64,000 nt of DNA. Origin: Larix kaempferi (lineage: Eukaryota; Streptophyta; Pinopsida; Pinales; Pinaceae). A model generated the notes under the pieces. The model saw only the letters and a program-made list of their open reading frames with translations, did not search any database and had not been told where the DNA came from. Positions within the stretch are counted from its first letter, which is position 1. Each line of letters opens with the position of its first letter. The position numbers and the translations under genes were made by a program. The DNA lies in the NCBI GenBank assembly GCA_027924585.1, contig BSBM01001138.1, positions 7,178,001-7,242,000 on the forward strand, in the 5' to 3' direction. Of the stretch, positions 46,140 to 58,643 are shown one piece after another.

Positions 46140-46810
46140 ACAAAGAGTACATATTTACATTAATAAAGCTGGGATAAATATTGAAGATAAGGATTGGGTG
46201 GTAGATGATTTATTAAATTTATGAATAGTAGGTATCAATCTAAATTAACTACTCTAAGGTATCAATGATCAAACCATCATGATAATCAAGGTTGTTAAAT
46301 TTCATAAAAAAGAATTTGATATTAGAAACTTAGAATAATTGTAATGCAATTGGTCAAACCGGAAATATCTTCGAGGAGAAATTAATTTATTTGTACAAAA
46401 TAGACCTACCCACTCCATGGACTAAGGGTATTGGGCTATATAGTCAACGAATAAGGGTATTTGGCTATATAGTCAACGAATATATATATTGAAGAGTTGG
46501 TAAAAGATGTTATAGGTCCTTTTGAAGGCAAATTCATTTTTGATAAATTGTCCTCGGTTTGAGGCTTTTGAAAAATGTTGCTAATATATATCAAAGTCTA
46601 CCTCTTCTTTCTTTTGACCTCTTCTCTGAGTTAGATATTGCTTCAAGAAGAATGATTGAATTAATCAAGTACCCTATGGGAAGATGCACAAAATATGCAA
46701 TAGAGAAGATGTTCTATAGATATTATTTGCTTCAAGAAAAATGTTCTATAGATATTATTTGCGAAGAATATAAAATAGATCATTTAGGAAATAGAGTTTT
46801 CTTTTATTAG
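46140..46810 (+). pseudogene. Degenerate ORF of unknown element
   Basis: Plus-strand pieces INKAGINIEDKDWVVDDLL, then LRGEINLFVQNRPTHSMD and, open at 46559-46810, RRMIELIKYPMGRCTKYAIE. No family recognised. It lies downstream of repeat copy b, so it is probably the next part of the same unknown element. A local duplication ATGTTCTATAGATATTATTT occurs at about 46710 and 46741. Confidence 0.35.
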
Positions 46811-47699
46811 AACCTTATGAGTTAGTATTTCATTTTTTATATCAAACTCTTTTCTTATATTATCTATAATAAGCATTTGAGACTCATCTTTTTTCGGTCA
46901 TTAAACCAAAGAATATGGCTTTCTCTATTTTTAGTGCAATGGTTGTAGCTTTTATATAATTTGAAACAATTATGTCACTCTGTAATACTTCCTATTTCGT
47001 TGTGACCTACATCGAATTATTTAAATATTAAAATATAAATCATTATTGAATTATTTTCATAATGGTATTCAATATTTATTACCAAACAAATGATTGCATA
47101 TATGAACATGAACAGTCTCCAAGTTTTGATGATAAGAATTGAATCACTACACTCACGATTGCCCAATACGTTTTCCTTTGATTGAATGTATTAGAAACTT
47201 CCATTTCCTTCTCATGTTATTCAACAAATTTGTTTTCCTTTTTATCTATGACTTCCAATCTCACTTTACTATACTAGAGAGGAAAAGTGTCATCTGTTTT
47301 TTAAGTCTTCCAAACCTACCACCTTATTTTTAATAATTCTCATAAATAAAATAATGGCGACCAAAGTATATAAAGGATTATAAACATTATGCCATATTTT
47401 CAATCAAATCTTTTTTGGGATCTTTTAAAAGATGCTAGATATTTTTAAGATGATTTCAAGAAAATCTTACAAGATTGAGGGATATCCCTTGAGGAATATC
47501 CCCTTTGGCTACTATAATTTTTCAGTTTAGCCTAAAGCAAGGAGGTTTCAAGCCACCATAGGGTGCATTGGTATAGCTCCCTAGCTATAAACGTCTCAAG
47601 GAATAACAATGCATCAAGAATCTCAACCTCAATTGAGATGTTTCCCCCCCTAGTTCAACTCAAAAGGTTGGAATAATCCCATGGGGTAGAAAATAATGG
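46811..47699. other. No recognisable gene
   Basis: AT-rich with only short frames; no motif seen. Confidence 0.5.
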
Positions 47700-49400
47700 T
47701 TAATGAATGCTTTCAACATCATGGCAAAAGGAACTAGCTTGAGAGAACCTAGGGCTCTATAAAATTATAGGAACATAACAGAAGTGGAATCCCCTTCATC
47801 CACCACACATCTAAAGATGTCAGTGCCATGTGAAGATACCTAGATCTCAAAAGTGATGTGATGGGGATTAAGCTAGGCTTATATTGGTCCAAGTCAAAAG
47901 TCATCAAATGGGCATTGGATGGATTAATCCCACCAATACCAATTAATAACACATTTCATTGTGGAGGGAAGATTTGAAGGACTTCCAATGTGGACACAAT
48001 GTGTTTGGGATAAATATTCTACAATGTTGTAATTTTGAGTAGCTTGAGTAATTGGATTATTCACAAAACTTCATAAAATTCCCTTTGAAAGGCGACACAT
48101 CATATAAAATAATGGATTCTCTCTATAAAGAGGTTCATCCTATTGTGACATTAATACTTTCTTATTCATAGATTTAGATATTAGAGTTTTATGGCTATGA
48201 GCTCATGTATGTAGGATAGCATGCTTCTCACACATGTAAACATTCACATTCGATGTGTTTCCCAATTGGGGAGGGGTGCCCCAATTGCAACCTTTCAAGG
48301 TTCAAGATTAGAACCATTACAACCATTTATACCCTTGTGGACGAAATGAGGTTAGTAAGGACTGCATGAATTTGTTGAGCCTCTTTTTGTGTCAATCATA
48401 CTTGAGCCTCCCCCATCTTGCAACATTGATGAGTAAAGTGATCTTCCTTACAATGTTTGCAAGGATTTTTCTTCTTTCCTTTATTCTTTCCTATGGGTTA
48501 TTGAGTGCCTTTCCAATTTGTTGTTTGGACCAAATGGACATCAGAGTTTTGGGTAGGGCCTAAGGAACTTTGATTGCATTGAACGGTTGCAAGAGTATTA
48601 TAATATAGGGAAACGTGTCATATCTGATATGTCACGCGTTGAGCTAAAAAATTTCCTATAGAACCAATCACGCCATTGGAAATGTATATTGGTATTTTCT
48701 TAGTGGGTTTTGAATGTCTAACTATGGTGCATTGGGTAAAATGCCGTGCAACATCCTAGACTGAAAGTAAACCAAGTCCAATTCTTGATATTACAAGATA
48801 CTGTATTCTTCAATCACTACCCCTGACAGGGTTATATCTTTGGTGATACTAGATAGCAAGGACTTTACAAACCAATCAACTAGTAAACAATCTAGAATTC
48901 AACTCTAGCCATGCAATGTCTTTTTCTCCGCTCATGGACATAATCAGAGATGTGGTTCGAGGAATTATCTCTAAGTAACATTAATAACTATATCCTAGTC
49001 TTGTATCGAATCGATAATTGAAAGTGTGCCAGAAATGCAACTGCCAAAGATGGAAAATTATTATGGGATCGAGAATTTCTTTGATCTCTAGTGGTTCAAA
49101 GTATTAATGAACAAGAGGGGATCAAGTCCTCCCTATCACATTAAGCTTGTCGTCTAAATCCATCAAAAATACCTTCCTTAATAACTCTTCATAGGTAGGC
49201 TTGTCTTCAATAAGTTATCTTACGGGGATATTTAAATTTGTATGTGTCTCTTCTTTAGACTCACCAAATAAGTATTCATGGACATTCAACCTATACCTTG
49301 CAGGAAGTGGCTTTGTGGCCTCAAGAAGGATACCCCTTCTCCTTTGATATTAATGGGTAAGTTGATCGGCCACATTCAAATCTTAGAAATCAACACAAAG
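47700..49400 (-). pseudogene. Gypsy copy 3: protease to gag fragment
   Basis: Aligns block by block with copy 2 from about 38260 to 39900. At 47749-47952 FDLDQYKPSLIPI matches FRLDHFKPRLSHQI. CTACAATGTTGTA(G/A)TTTTGAG is shared at 48022 and 38570. The TTTACAAACCAATC(A/T)AC stretch is shared near 48865 and 39465. GTTGATCGGCCA near 49370 marks the start of the leader as in copy 2. Very degenerate; no open frame over 70 codons. Confidence 0.7.
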
Positions 49401-50050
49401 TAAAGAGCAAGTGTTCAAAATCCAAGTTGTTTATAAGCACTCCACTAAAAATGCCTAAAACACAAGGCGTAAATAAACCACTCTTCCAAATATAGGCCTA
49501 AGGTGACTAAGGTGATAGTTTAATAAATGAAGAGTAGAATAAGAGCCTCCCAAACGTCATCCTAGTATGATGAGGGCCCAATTCCAACTAGTGAAGGTTT
49601 GAGAGATTGTTATGATAACCCTCACATAATAATCACCCAAGGTGCAAGTATGTTGATGAGATAGGAACCCTATAGGAAAGTTGAGGTAAATGTTGAGTGT
49701 ATGTTTCGAGTACTACAAGAACTTCCTACTTGTAGTCACCCATGTTAAAACATAGAAAAAAAAGGCTATGGATACCACTTCATGATTGATATTCAAGTAG
49801 AACAATCGTAAGTAAATTGTCTGCATATGGGTAGGAAATACAAGACTTTATCTTGTACTCGAAACTCTAGAGAATAGGTGTCACCCCAAGGACTTGCTAT
49901 CTCAACTAAAGTTCATTGTCATGCATAACCCACTAAATAAGAAAGAGGGAATAATCTCTACACTTGCATAGCTTGATGTCATGCTTGACATGCATGTGAG
50001 GCATGCTTTCCTAATAAGTACTTTTCACTACTGAGATTTTACCTCTTTAA
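49401..50050 (-). other. Leader remnant of gypsy copy 3
   Basis: Continues from the gag-leader boundary. Patchy resemblance to the copy 2 leader; neither PBS nor LTR could be found above it. Confidence 0.4.
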
Positions 50051-53000
50051 TATTTATAGTTTCATTTTTTCCATCCTTGAAGAATTAACTACTCCAAACC
50101 TAAAGCAAGGCCCTAAAGTCTTAGACTAATGTGTTTTTTATCAAGATAACTAATTTGTTTTAGTGATTAGAGTTTTTTTAATGGCATTTATTAGTTATAA
50201 GGTAAATTGAGTGAAATTCGAATGATGTTTTCACTCAAGAATGTTGAAACATATAAAGAAATTGATAAATGTAACAAAACATCTAAAATCTTAGTTCAAG
50301 AGAAACACTGTGATTCTTGAAGAGTTCTTTGAATAAATGGAGGAGACCACATTGTATTGCAAATGCAATGCAAGTTTTTCTAGGCTACATGATATGCTCA
50401 TTAATTGTCTAAAGGCAATAAGTGTGCCTCTTGTGGGTTTCTTGTAATAACCCCAGTTTTGACTTGGGATGTATTAAATCAAATCATGTAAATGATGTAA
50501 ATATGCTAGTATGGATTCCTAGTGTGGAGCTCAAGGGCAAGGCCTGACTAGTGAATGGCTAGGCATGTATAATGTAAATATTTCTATATGGACCATGTGG
50601 TTGGCTTGTCATGCTAAATTGTATGTTATGTAAATATTATGTTGGAAAAATAATAAAATGGTCCAAGATGGTTATGTAAAGAGCACTAGAGGGGCTATAT
50701 TCCACTATAGGGGAAGAGGAAAGGGGGCCTATGGGATATTAAATCCTCTATTTCCAAGTGTCAACCTTAGAACTCATCCATTTGTTGCCATGTTCCTTAA
50801 ATGAGCCAATTATTTCCTTTTGATTGTTAAATCCAATCATTGAATGCATGTGTGAGGATGGTGGGGAAAGTCTTCTCAGGTAGTTATGGAAGCATGGGAT
50901 GAATATACTTATATGACTGTTGTAAGAGTCCTCTCTTTTATAGTCAAAATTTATGTTAGATGTCTTTTCCCCATCCGCACATCTCTTTTGGAGAATATCA
51001 TCTATTTTTACAACATATTTTATAGTCGACAAAGTTCTTTTTCTTATTGTTGTTCATCCCATTGCCATTACCATTACCAGACTATGCAATAACCAGAAAT
51101 TCGAAATTGTGAAGGAACATTGTAGATTTGAGATAAAATAGATGGTTGTAGGTGAGCATAGAGGTTGGGAAAGATAGGAATCTTTACCCATTGAGTTTTG
51201 TTTCTCCTAAATGCTTGGGAAGCCATGAATTAATGCTACAGGAGGTTCCCAACAACATATAACAGATTCGACTCTTTCTATACACACTGGTAAGCACCGT
51301 AAGGTTTGTATTTCTTGGGGAACTGTGAATAAGTGAAGGGAAATTCCTTCCTTGTGTTGTGTGGGGCAGTAGAAAAGAGTGCCATGGCTGGGATGACTGA
51401 GTGAGATCCCTTTCATTTATTAAAGGTGGACAGTTTGTCTAAGCATGAGAGAAAATGGGTTGTGGTCTTAGAGAGAGAAGCTTGTAGGTGTTTCCTTCAC
51501 CTTGGTGGCCTCATATCCCATCTTGGGGGCGGTATTTTTAGCTTATACCCATGGTTGGGTGGAAAATTGCTCTTTCATAGATAGTTGCTTGGATCTTCTT
51601 TGTTAAAAGATAAGTATTCTCTTGTTTTTTAATGTGAAATGATTTTATTTTTTTCCTGTGATAATTATGCCTATTTATACATTATGTGTGCGTGTGGATA
51701 GAGTTTTATTTCCGTTGTGTTTTGCATTTTTCATATGCACATACAATTTTAATCTTTGAATTCGTATTATGGCCAATGGAGCGAAATTTAAAAACCTATA
51801 ATTCATAAATCTTCCCCTCTATTGGTCGAATTGATGGATGGGGGCATGAAATTTCTTTAATACAAATTCCATGTGGTCATGAGTCTTCTAAATTAAATTC
51901 ATGAGAGCTTGCATCTTTCACCAACATGTAGAGACTTGAGAAAGTGAAAAAATGAAAATGAAAAGCCAAAAACAAATTTTTTCTTTAATCTACAACAAGA
52001 AGCAAGAAATTTGACAAGGATAAAAACTGGAAAACTAAAATACAAAGGAAGAAATATCATTGCGTTCTCCCTAGTATGTCCGTCGTTTCTATTATAAGTA
52101 AAATTCCCCATTGATTAGGGTTAGATCGTTGATAGAGAAAGTTAAATAATAGTAATTACTTTTTGGAATCTATCAGTTATGCCATGCAACTAACTAAAAC
52201 AAGAGAATGAAAAATACATGTGACAAAATGGTTAATCCCTTGTTTTCTTTCATGAGTAATCCAAATAAGTCTAATAGATCTAAGCCTTTATCTAAATCTA
52301 CACATAAATAGAAGACAAACCTTCCTCAAATCTAGATAAGCGCATAAATATGAATTGTAATAAATATGCAAAGTAATACCATAAACTCACAATGAATTGA
52401 TTCTAACTAACACGAGTTAATTATTCCAACCTCAAATAATAAATTAAGAGCAAGTACATAAACACATTATATATTTATTTGGGGGGAGGATAGTGGGTGG
52501 AAGAAGAAGAGAGTTCTTCCAAAATGAATCTAATGTGGCCAATAACTAAAAACATAAACGTATTTGATGTTGTCGGAACCTTCATCACATGAGTTTGTGT
52601 TCCTCCTATGCAAACAACTTATCAACTTACAATATGCCTACTATTTCCAACCTTCCTATGGTTAAGAAAACTATAATATGTTTTAACCTAATTCAAATTC
52701 AAAAAAAAAACTTAGAACTAGGAAACTCTAATGAGGGGAAAGCAATAAAAATCCGTGGAAACTTCTCTATCCTACAATTTTCTAATTGGTAATGCCCCTT
52801 CTCCCAACATAAGGCTCCAATTTATACCATGAGAAGGTAGTTGAGTTAGTTGGATATGGATATCAATTGTATAGGTTTTTGAAATCTATAATCCCCACTT
52901 ATAAGTAGTATTCATTTTGTATATTTATTGTAAATTTTGGGTCGATATGGAGGTTCTCACGTGTTACATAAAGGAAACCCATGAGCATTGCATGTGTGTG

Positions 53001-53322
53001 TGTGTGGAGAAATGATGGAAAAATCATTATTATATGGAAATTGTGGCATCATGAGTTAAGCGTGACCAAATGAATCTATAATAGGTCTTCAAGTATACTT
53101 GTGATACTATAATTAGATGTAGTGTGTATCATACCTTATGGTCACAAATTATCTTGTTTTGTCAAAAAATAATCGAAAATTTTTGGTTAATCAACGAATG
53201 TCTAGGTAGAAATTTTAGCTTTGGAGCCCATAATGGATACCGGGCCATATTGGGTTGTAACTAACCAAATGATTAATAATATTAAGAAATCTAAATAGAT
53301 AAAACTCTAGAGATTAATAAAT
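50051..53322. other. No recognisable gene
   Basis: AT-rich, frames under 95 codons without motifs (for example the minus frame 50748-51032). A (TG)n microsatellite lies at about 52993-53006. TGTAATAACCCCAG near 50443 looks like a possible LTR start, but no partner end was found. Confidence 0.5.
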
Positions 53323-54310
53323 TGTTGACGGATTAGTTCTCATGTGTGGACACAAGTGAACCTCCCTAGTTCGAATGAGTTGAATCTAGAACAAAACGAG
53401 ACAATACATGCACACCTTCACCTAGATCAATTGAATATTCACAAGAGGCGAAGTAGAGAAAGCTTATCTATGATATGAAGTTCATCCTTTCTATCTTCGA
53501 GATGTTGCAATCCAACTTCGAGTATGATAGAACCTGTTACAAATCCAATACAAACAAGTAGCAAGCATATTGAACTAGAAACAATATAAAAGATCTAAAC
53601 AATTGGCCAAGGAGATTTGTTATACATGAAAATGGCACTCAAGTATGGGAAGAAAGTACATCATTGTATTAAAGATAACAACAATAAATACAACCATGAT
53701 CCTTGGCGTTGTAGTCTCCTTCTGGTAGATTCCTCCTATTCCAACATGTCACCCTTGTCTTGAAAGGAAGCACATCAAGAGTTTAATGCTTCTGGGATAA
53801 TTTCTCCAGCAATTCCTTACTACCAATTTCTCCTTCCTCACACCCATGCCCCAATTTCTCTTTTATAGGACACTAAGGATAAGAGAGGGGTGAGAATCTT
53901 CTGTAAATTGGATGAGATATGATCCCAACAGTTGTGGAGATTGAGCGAGATCCATAGAAATAGGAAGGAAATGTTATCTAATGAGATTTCGCTCTAGAAG
54001 CTTCTCGAAAACCTAATTTTTTTCCCATAGAGAGGTCAACGTGCTTTGTAATGGAACAACATGCGCCAATATGGTTCAACGCGGGTTGCTATGAAGGCAA
54101 GATGCACCATCGACGCGAGTTCCAATGGGACATCCTGCGTCGATGAGATTTTGGTGTAGTTTGCCAGTGTAGCAAGGCTCGTCGAAGTTGCAAAACAAGC
54201 AAAGTTGCAGGACAAGGAAATCAAGGACCATCCATTATGAAAGTGACTTCAAGGATGTGGAAACATGAGGTCACAAGGTTTGATGTTGCTAACAAAAATT
54301 CCATGTAACA
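53323..54310 (-). repeat. 3' LTR of gypsy copy 4
   Basis: 988 bp, plus-strand ends TGTTGACGGA and CATGTAACA. TATAAAAG on the minus strand at 53860-53867. Similar to the LTR of copy 2 through the CTAGAACAAAA block, the CCTTGGCGTTGTAG / CCTTAACGTCGCGAC block and the GATTTTGGTGTA block. Confidence 0.8.
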
Positions 54311-54324
54311 GATTGCCCCCCAAA
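54311..54324 (-). promoter_or_regulatory. Polypurine tract of gypsy copy 4
   Basis: Minus strand TTTGGGGGGCAATC directly before the LTR start TGTTACATGG; same arrangement as at 7753-7762 in copy 1. Confidence 0.65.
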
Positions 54325-56639
54325 GTACGAATCTAGAGAAAAAGGATAGGTGATGTACTTTGATGTGACTATCGGAAAAAGGAATCACCAATTAGAGAAC
54401 TAACAACTACAATCAAGGACTTTGCAATACAAGTTTTGACATCTCTAAACTAGATATTTCAATGACTCAAGACATGGTTGTCGACCAATACATTGCAGAT
54501 CCATGTAAATACTGACTGAGGATATGGCCACCAAAATACAGCGTGGACCCATAACTGAATGACTGAGCACAATCATGGCTACTAAGATACAAGTGTAGAT
54601 CCATGATGAAATAATGACAAAACACGACCAATAAAAGAACGGATCTGTGTGACAATACATCAATGATGTCTCCACTATAACATATGTGTGGGGACCTAAT
54701 AAAAAATCTCCATCGCAACCTGGGTGTAATAATAAGACATTAGAACAACCCAGGGTCTTCTACTTGTTCATGAAATGATACAAATCTAACCATGTGATTA
54801 CAATGTGTTGAGGTTGAACATTGTAGAAACCACTTTATTACCGGTTAATGATGTGAACCATTAACAAGTGTGAGGGAAATTACCAGTGATGACAATGATC
54901 CCCAAGGTATCTCAGTACATTCCAATGAATATGAATGAATGAGTTGGAGTCGAGCATCCTTGGAATCATTTGATCAGAGGTCAATGATGCAAAACTACTG
55001 TTGAAGGCGAGAAATCCATCCATTGAGGTATGCAGGCTTCAAGGTACTTGGTGGTCTCTAAATCTAACCCCTGGATGATGTGTTGATGTCGACAGGGATA
55101 GATTTGTCGAAGGAGGGCCATGATGTATCCCACATCACCGACACGAAACCAATATAGGAAGATGATTTTGGATGTAAAATCAAATGAATATGGACTGACA
55201 CAAGGTGTATGGACAAGTGTTGTTGAGAGACTGCTTCAGGAATGACTGACATGACAGATATCTTGAAAACTGCAAAGTTTGACTCAAATGGAGGACTTCC
55301 CTTGAACATTTTACGGCACGAAAAATGACCTAGAAACATTGATTCGGTGAGACAGAAACCAAGACATAATGCAACATGAACGGAGCATTCTTCAGATGAC
55401 CCAAAGGAGTAAAGAGACTCATAGACTTGACATGAATCTAAGACAAGCTGATTACCCAACTGTTTGGATGAAATACAAACAGGTGCCATGTTCAAGGGAG
55501 ATGATAAAGTATCATAAATACAAGTTCATATGCACTTCCCTTCCCTTATTCGACATCATGATTGACAAGTACCTATTTGTTTATTAACGAGCATGAGGAG
55601 GATAACAAATGCTTGGTATAGCTCATCCTCCGGAGGAGTCCAATCTCACATGTTTTACAAACCTGAGAAAGGAGGGGTTCGGTCCCAAAAGGGTCCTTCC
55701 ATGTATAATTTTTTTAGTCCAAAGAAGTTAAACTCGGTGACATTTCACATTTAGAGAGTCCGAAACAGTCAAAAGAAACCTAGAGGGCAAACATTTTCGT
55801 GAAGTTAGTCCCCTAGGCCTGAAAAAGTGTAAAATAATGCCCAAAATAACTCTCTTATTCAATGGTTGACTAAGGTGTTCATTTTTCGTAAATAGTCTAC
55901 ACGGTTCGAAAAAATGGGTAAACTATCACCAGATAGACGACCTTTCAAACCCTTTTACAAGAGTGAAAGAGAAAAGTTCGCTTGGAAATCTTTTCCTATT
56001 TTAGGAGTAAGAAAAGAGCTTAAAGACGACTCCAAGGGTGTTCTAACGCATGGAAATAATTTTGGACCATAACTTCATCATTATGTTTGACCTAAAATCT
56101 CAAAACAAGTGTGAGAAACCATAATAATAAATAAACAAAGGGTAAAAAGTAATAAAATATTATGAGGTAAAAATAATAAAATATTGTCCTTCAAGTCAAT
56201 AAATATAGGTGAAAGGGACTCCTTTTACCATTGCATTCTTACCAAAGAGGGTAAAATCCATTTGAGGTAGAAACTTATGTTGGAAATTTCAGGCATTCCA
56301 GGCAGTGGATTTTCATCCCATCGGCTCCAGGTAACTAATCTCGTCCTCCATTTCATTTACTTAGTTGAATCACTGCTATTTTTGTTGTTTTGAATGAATT
56401 TGGGGTCGGTTTTTCTAGGTAAAAATGCGCTTTTGGTTCAACGCAGCTGCCCCTTTCGAGGAACGTGTCAATTAGGGTCGACATGGTTCCCGAAAAGTAA
56501 AACCACATTGAAGATGCGCTGTTGGTAAAGTCGGATCACGCCAACTATAAAATGAGGCCCAAAAAATTAATACAACAAATTTTTTGGGGTTTTCTTTAGA
56601 TTAATAGTTTCTAATGCCCCATTTTATGGTTTTGCGGGT
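54325..56639 (-). other. 3' UTR of gypsy copy 4
   Basis: No domain on either strand; short frames only. It separates the 3' LTR from the antisense ORF start and may hold that ORF's promoter (inference). Confidence 0.45.
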
Positions 56640-57660
56640 CTTAATCAAGAAAATGTTGGAGTGGAGAGAGAGAGAGAGATAACGAGTTGGAGGATCTATA
56701 AGGGTTGAATGATGACAACACTATGTTTTCCCTCCAAGAGTGTGGACTCAAGAAATACTTTCTCACTCCAAGCATGAGGGCCCAAGTCCCTTTGTTGGAA
56801 TATTTGGTGGGAATGTGGGACCCTGTAGAACTTGATTTTCAAGTGGGCCTGACCATATCCTTACTTTGGATATAAATTATATCTATTTTCTGACTGGGAT
56901 CTCAAGAAGAGAAGCTTGTGCATCTCTATCCGGGAATAGTGGCGGTGACGAAGATGTTAACGCACTCATTGAAAAATATTGTGATCCTAGGACTAGAAAG
57001 GCCAGTGGGAAGATCCTGATTAAAAGAGCCTGTAATTTTCCATTGAGGACCGTTCTCTTCACCGTGGTCCGAGTAGCAGGAACCAAGTCCCGCCACCAAG
57101 AAACTAGATCCCATATGGTATGTTCTATAGAGTGCATGCAACCCACCATGTTCAACTGGTGTGAGAGTCTACTAAGTATCATGAAAGATCAATTGACCAA
57201 GTGTCGGTTGGGAAATACCAAACAGTTTGGTTACAGGTCCATTTTGGTATCTTTCTTTATGGAGCGGGTTCCTCACTTCCATCTACAACATATAGAGATA
57301 GCTAGCTAGGATCCACGGGAACCACGCATGAGAATATGGGTTGATTTTTTCGGCCGTCATGGTGGTCCGATCCATATTTATGGGACAACTTTCTTCTGAT
57401 GGGTGTGTAGGAAGCTTCTCATGGTAGAGGATTATGCATATGCGGGCATATATTTTTGAGGAGATCCTGACTTGGCACTACTAGAGGGGTCTTCCTGGTA
57501 CGAAATGGGTAGGAAAGGAATTTCATGCTTTTCAAAATTTTATGTGTTTTCTGAATATTTCATTTTTTTGTACTAAGATTTTTTGTGTTTCACTAATGCA
57601 GATATCGGGCCTGAGAGGCCACCTGGAGCTTCCCCCATTTAGTGGCGGGGAGAAGTCAGG
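56640..57660 (+). pseudogene. Antisense plant-mobile-domain-like ORF with one intron (copy 4)
   Basis: Plus strand, opposite to this copy's pol. LKKYFLTPSMRAQVPLLEYL and MWDPVELDFQVG lead by a one-base frameshift near 56850 into the open frame 56866-57309: DINYIYFLTGISRR, LRTVLFTVVRVAG, GYRSILVSFFMERVPHF. After one stop come EPRMRIWVDFFGRHGGP, VEDYAYAG and GDPDLALLEGSSW. A phase-1 GT-AG intron is apparent at 57509-57601 (GTAGGA donor, AATGCAG acceptor), with exon 2 starting DIGPERPPG. The skeleton agrees with the minus-strand ORF of copy 1, and the intron is at the same codon. PMD proteins occur both as host genes and inside plant transposons (family knowledge). A (GA)n run sits at 56667-56682. 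Decayed, so inactive here. Confidence 0.65.
57509..57601 (+). other. Putative intron in the antisense ORF, copy 4
   Basis: 93 nt, GT-AG, T-rich before CACTAATGCAG. Removing it joins the codon pieces G and AT to give Asp, exactly as in copy 1 (4063-4173). Confidence 0.6.
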
Positions 57661-58093
57661 GCTATTTCTGCTCGTGACTGAGAGATGAACGAAGTGCTCA
57701 CGGAGACTGAGGAGAACCTAGAAAGGTTGCTGCTGACATCCTAGATATATCACTGGATGATATGCCACAGCATTATCAGTGCCACACAGTGGGAGTTTCA
57801 GCGAGTATTGGACGTTTGCTTCATCGAGTAGCTCGAGTCGTGAAATGTTATCACGAGCACCACAATTCGCCTTATTATCTATATGTAGCGATTTCTTAAA
57901 GCCACAAGCTTCATAACTTTGTCAACATGATGTACTAAAAGCTATGAGCTTCATATTTGTCCTAGTACATTTTTGTGAAACTCTTATCACCCTTAATATA
58001 AAAACTATTACTGGAGATTTTATATACAATATTCCTATGGTGGATATGGATCTCATGTGGAATGCTTATTTACACATTTTTATGATGAAATTT

Positions 58094-58490
58094 TTAAGAA
58101 TGTGAGATGTACCAATCTAAAATAAAATTGGCTAATGAATCGAAAACCATATTCATATGCCTCGGGATGTGTTTATATTGGATAAACTCAAACGGTCTCT
58201 CCAAGAAACGTACTCGTCGAAAAAGACGGAGTAGTGTAGGGTCACAAATGACGTAGACTTGGTTTAAGTGGGAGACCACAAGCTAAGAATCCATATGGAC
58301 AATAATGTGGTCCACACCATGGGAAGAGGCGTTGGTTAACAATCCAATCACTGCGTGATACTAAACGGTATTATTAGTTGCAAGACCTAGGAAAAATCCT
58401 CCTCAACTTATAAGTTCATCAGAAAGGGAATACAAAACCCAAGCAGCCGAAGCAAGGTTTCTAGTGTGTCGACTAGCACTGTCTGCAAAT
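58094..58490 (-). pseudogene. Second (archaeal-type) RNase H of gypsy copy 4
   Basis: Minus-strand pieces TNNTV-stop-YHAVIGLL (glutamate codon now a stop), VHMDS-stop-LVVSHLN (aspartate kept) and IPRHMNMVFDSLANFILDW at the C-terminus, in line with aRNH of copy 1. It follows the integrase C-terminus (58644). Two stops and a lost N-terminus. Confidence 0.7.
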
Positions 58491-58643
58491 CCGGAATAGG
58501 TTGTCATCTGCGTATTCAAGAAGAACATAGTATAAGCAGTCATAGTGGAGATGAGACCCTAGCCTATGAAAGGAAAGAAAACTTCACACCATATCAAACA
58601 CACATTATATACAAAATGTACAAGGCACTTATGCAGGATTTCC

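Noticed and set aside
50443-50475. TGTAATAACCCCAG as an LTR start
   Set aside because: Typical-looking opening, yet no matching end, PBS or second copy in the window.
56667-56682. (GA)n run as a regulatory GAGA element
   Set aside because: A simple microsatellite within the antisense ORF region; no further support for a regulatory role.
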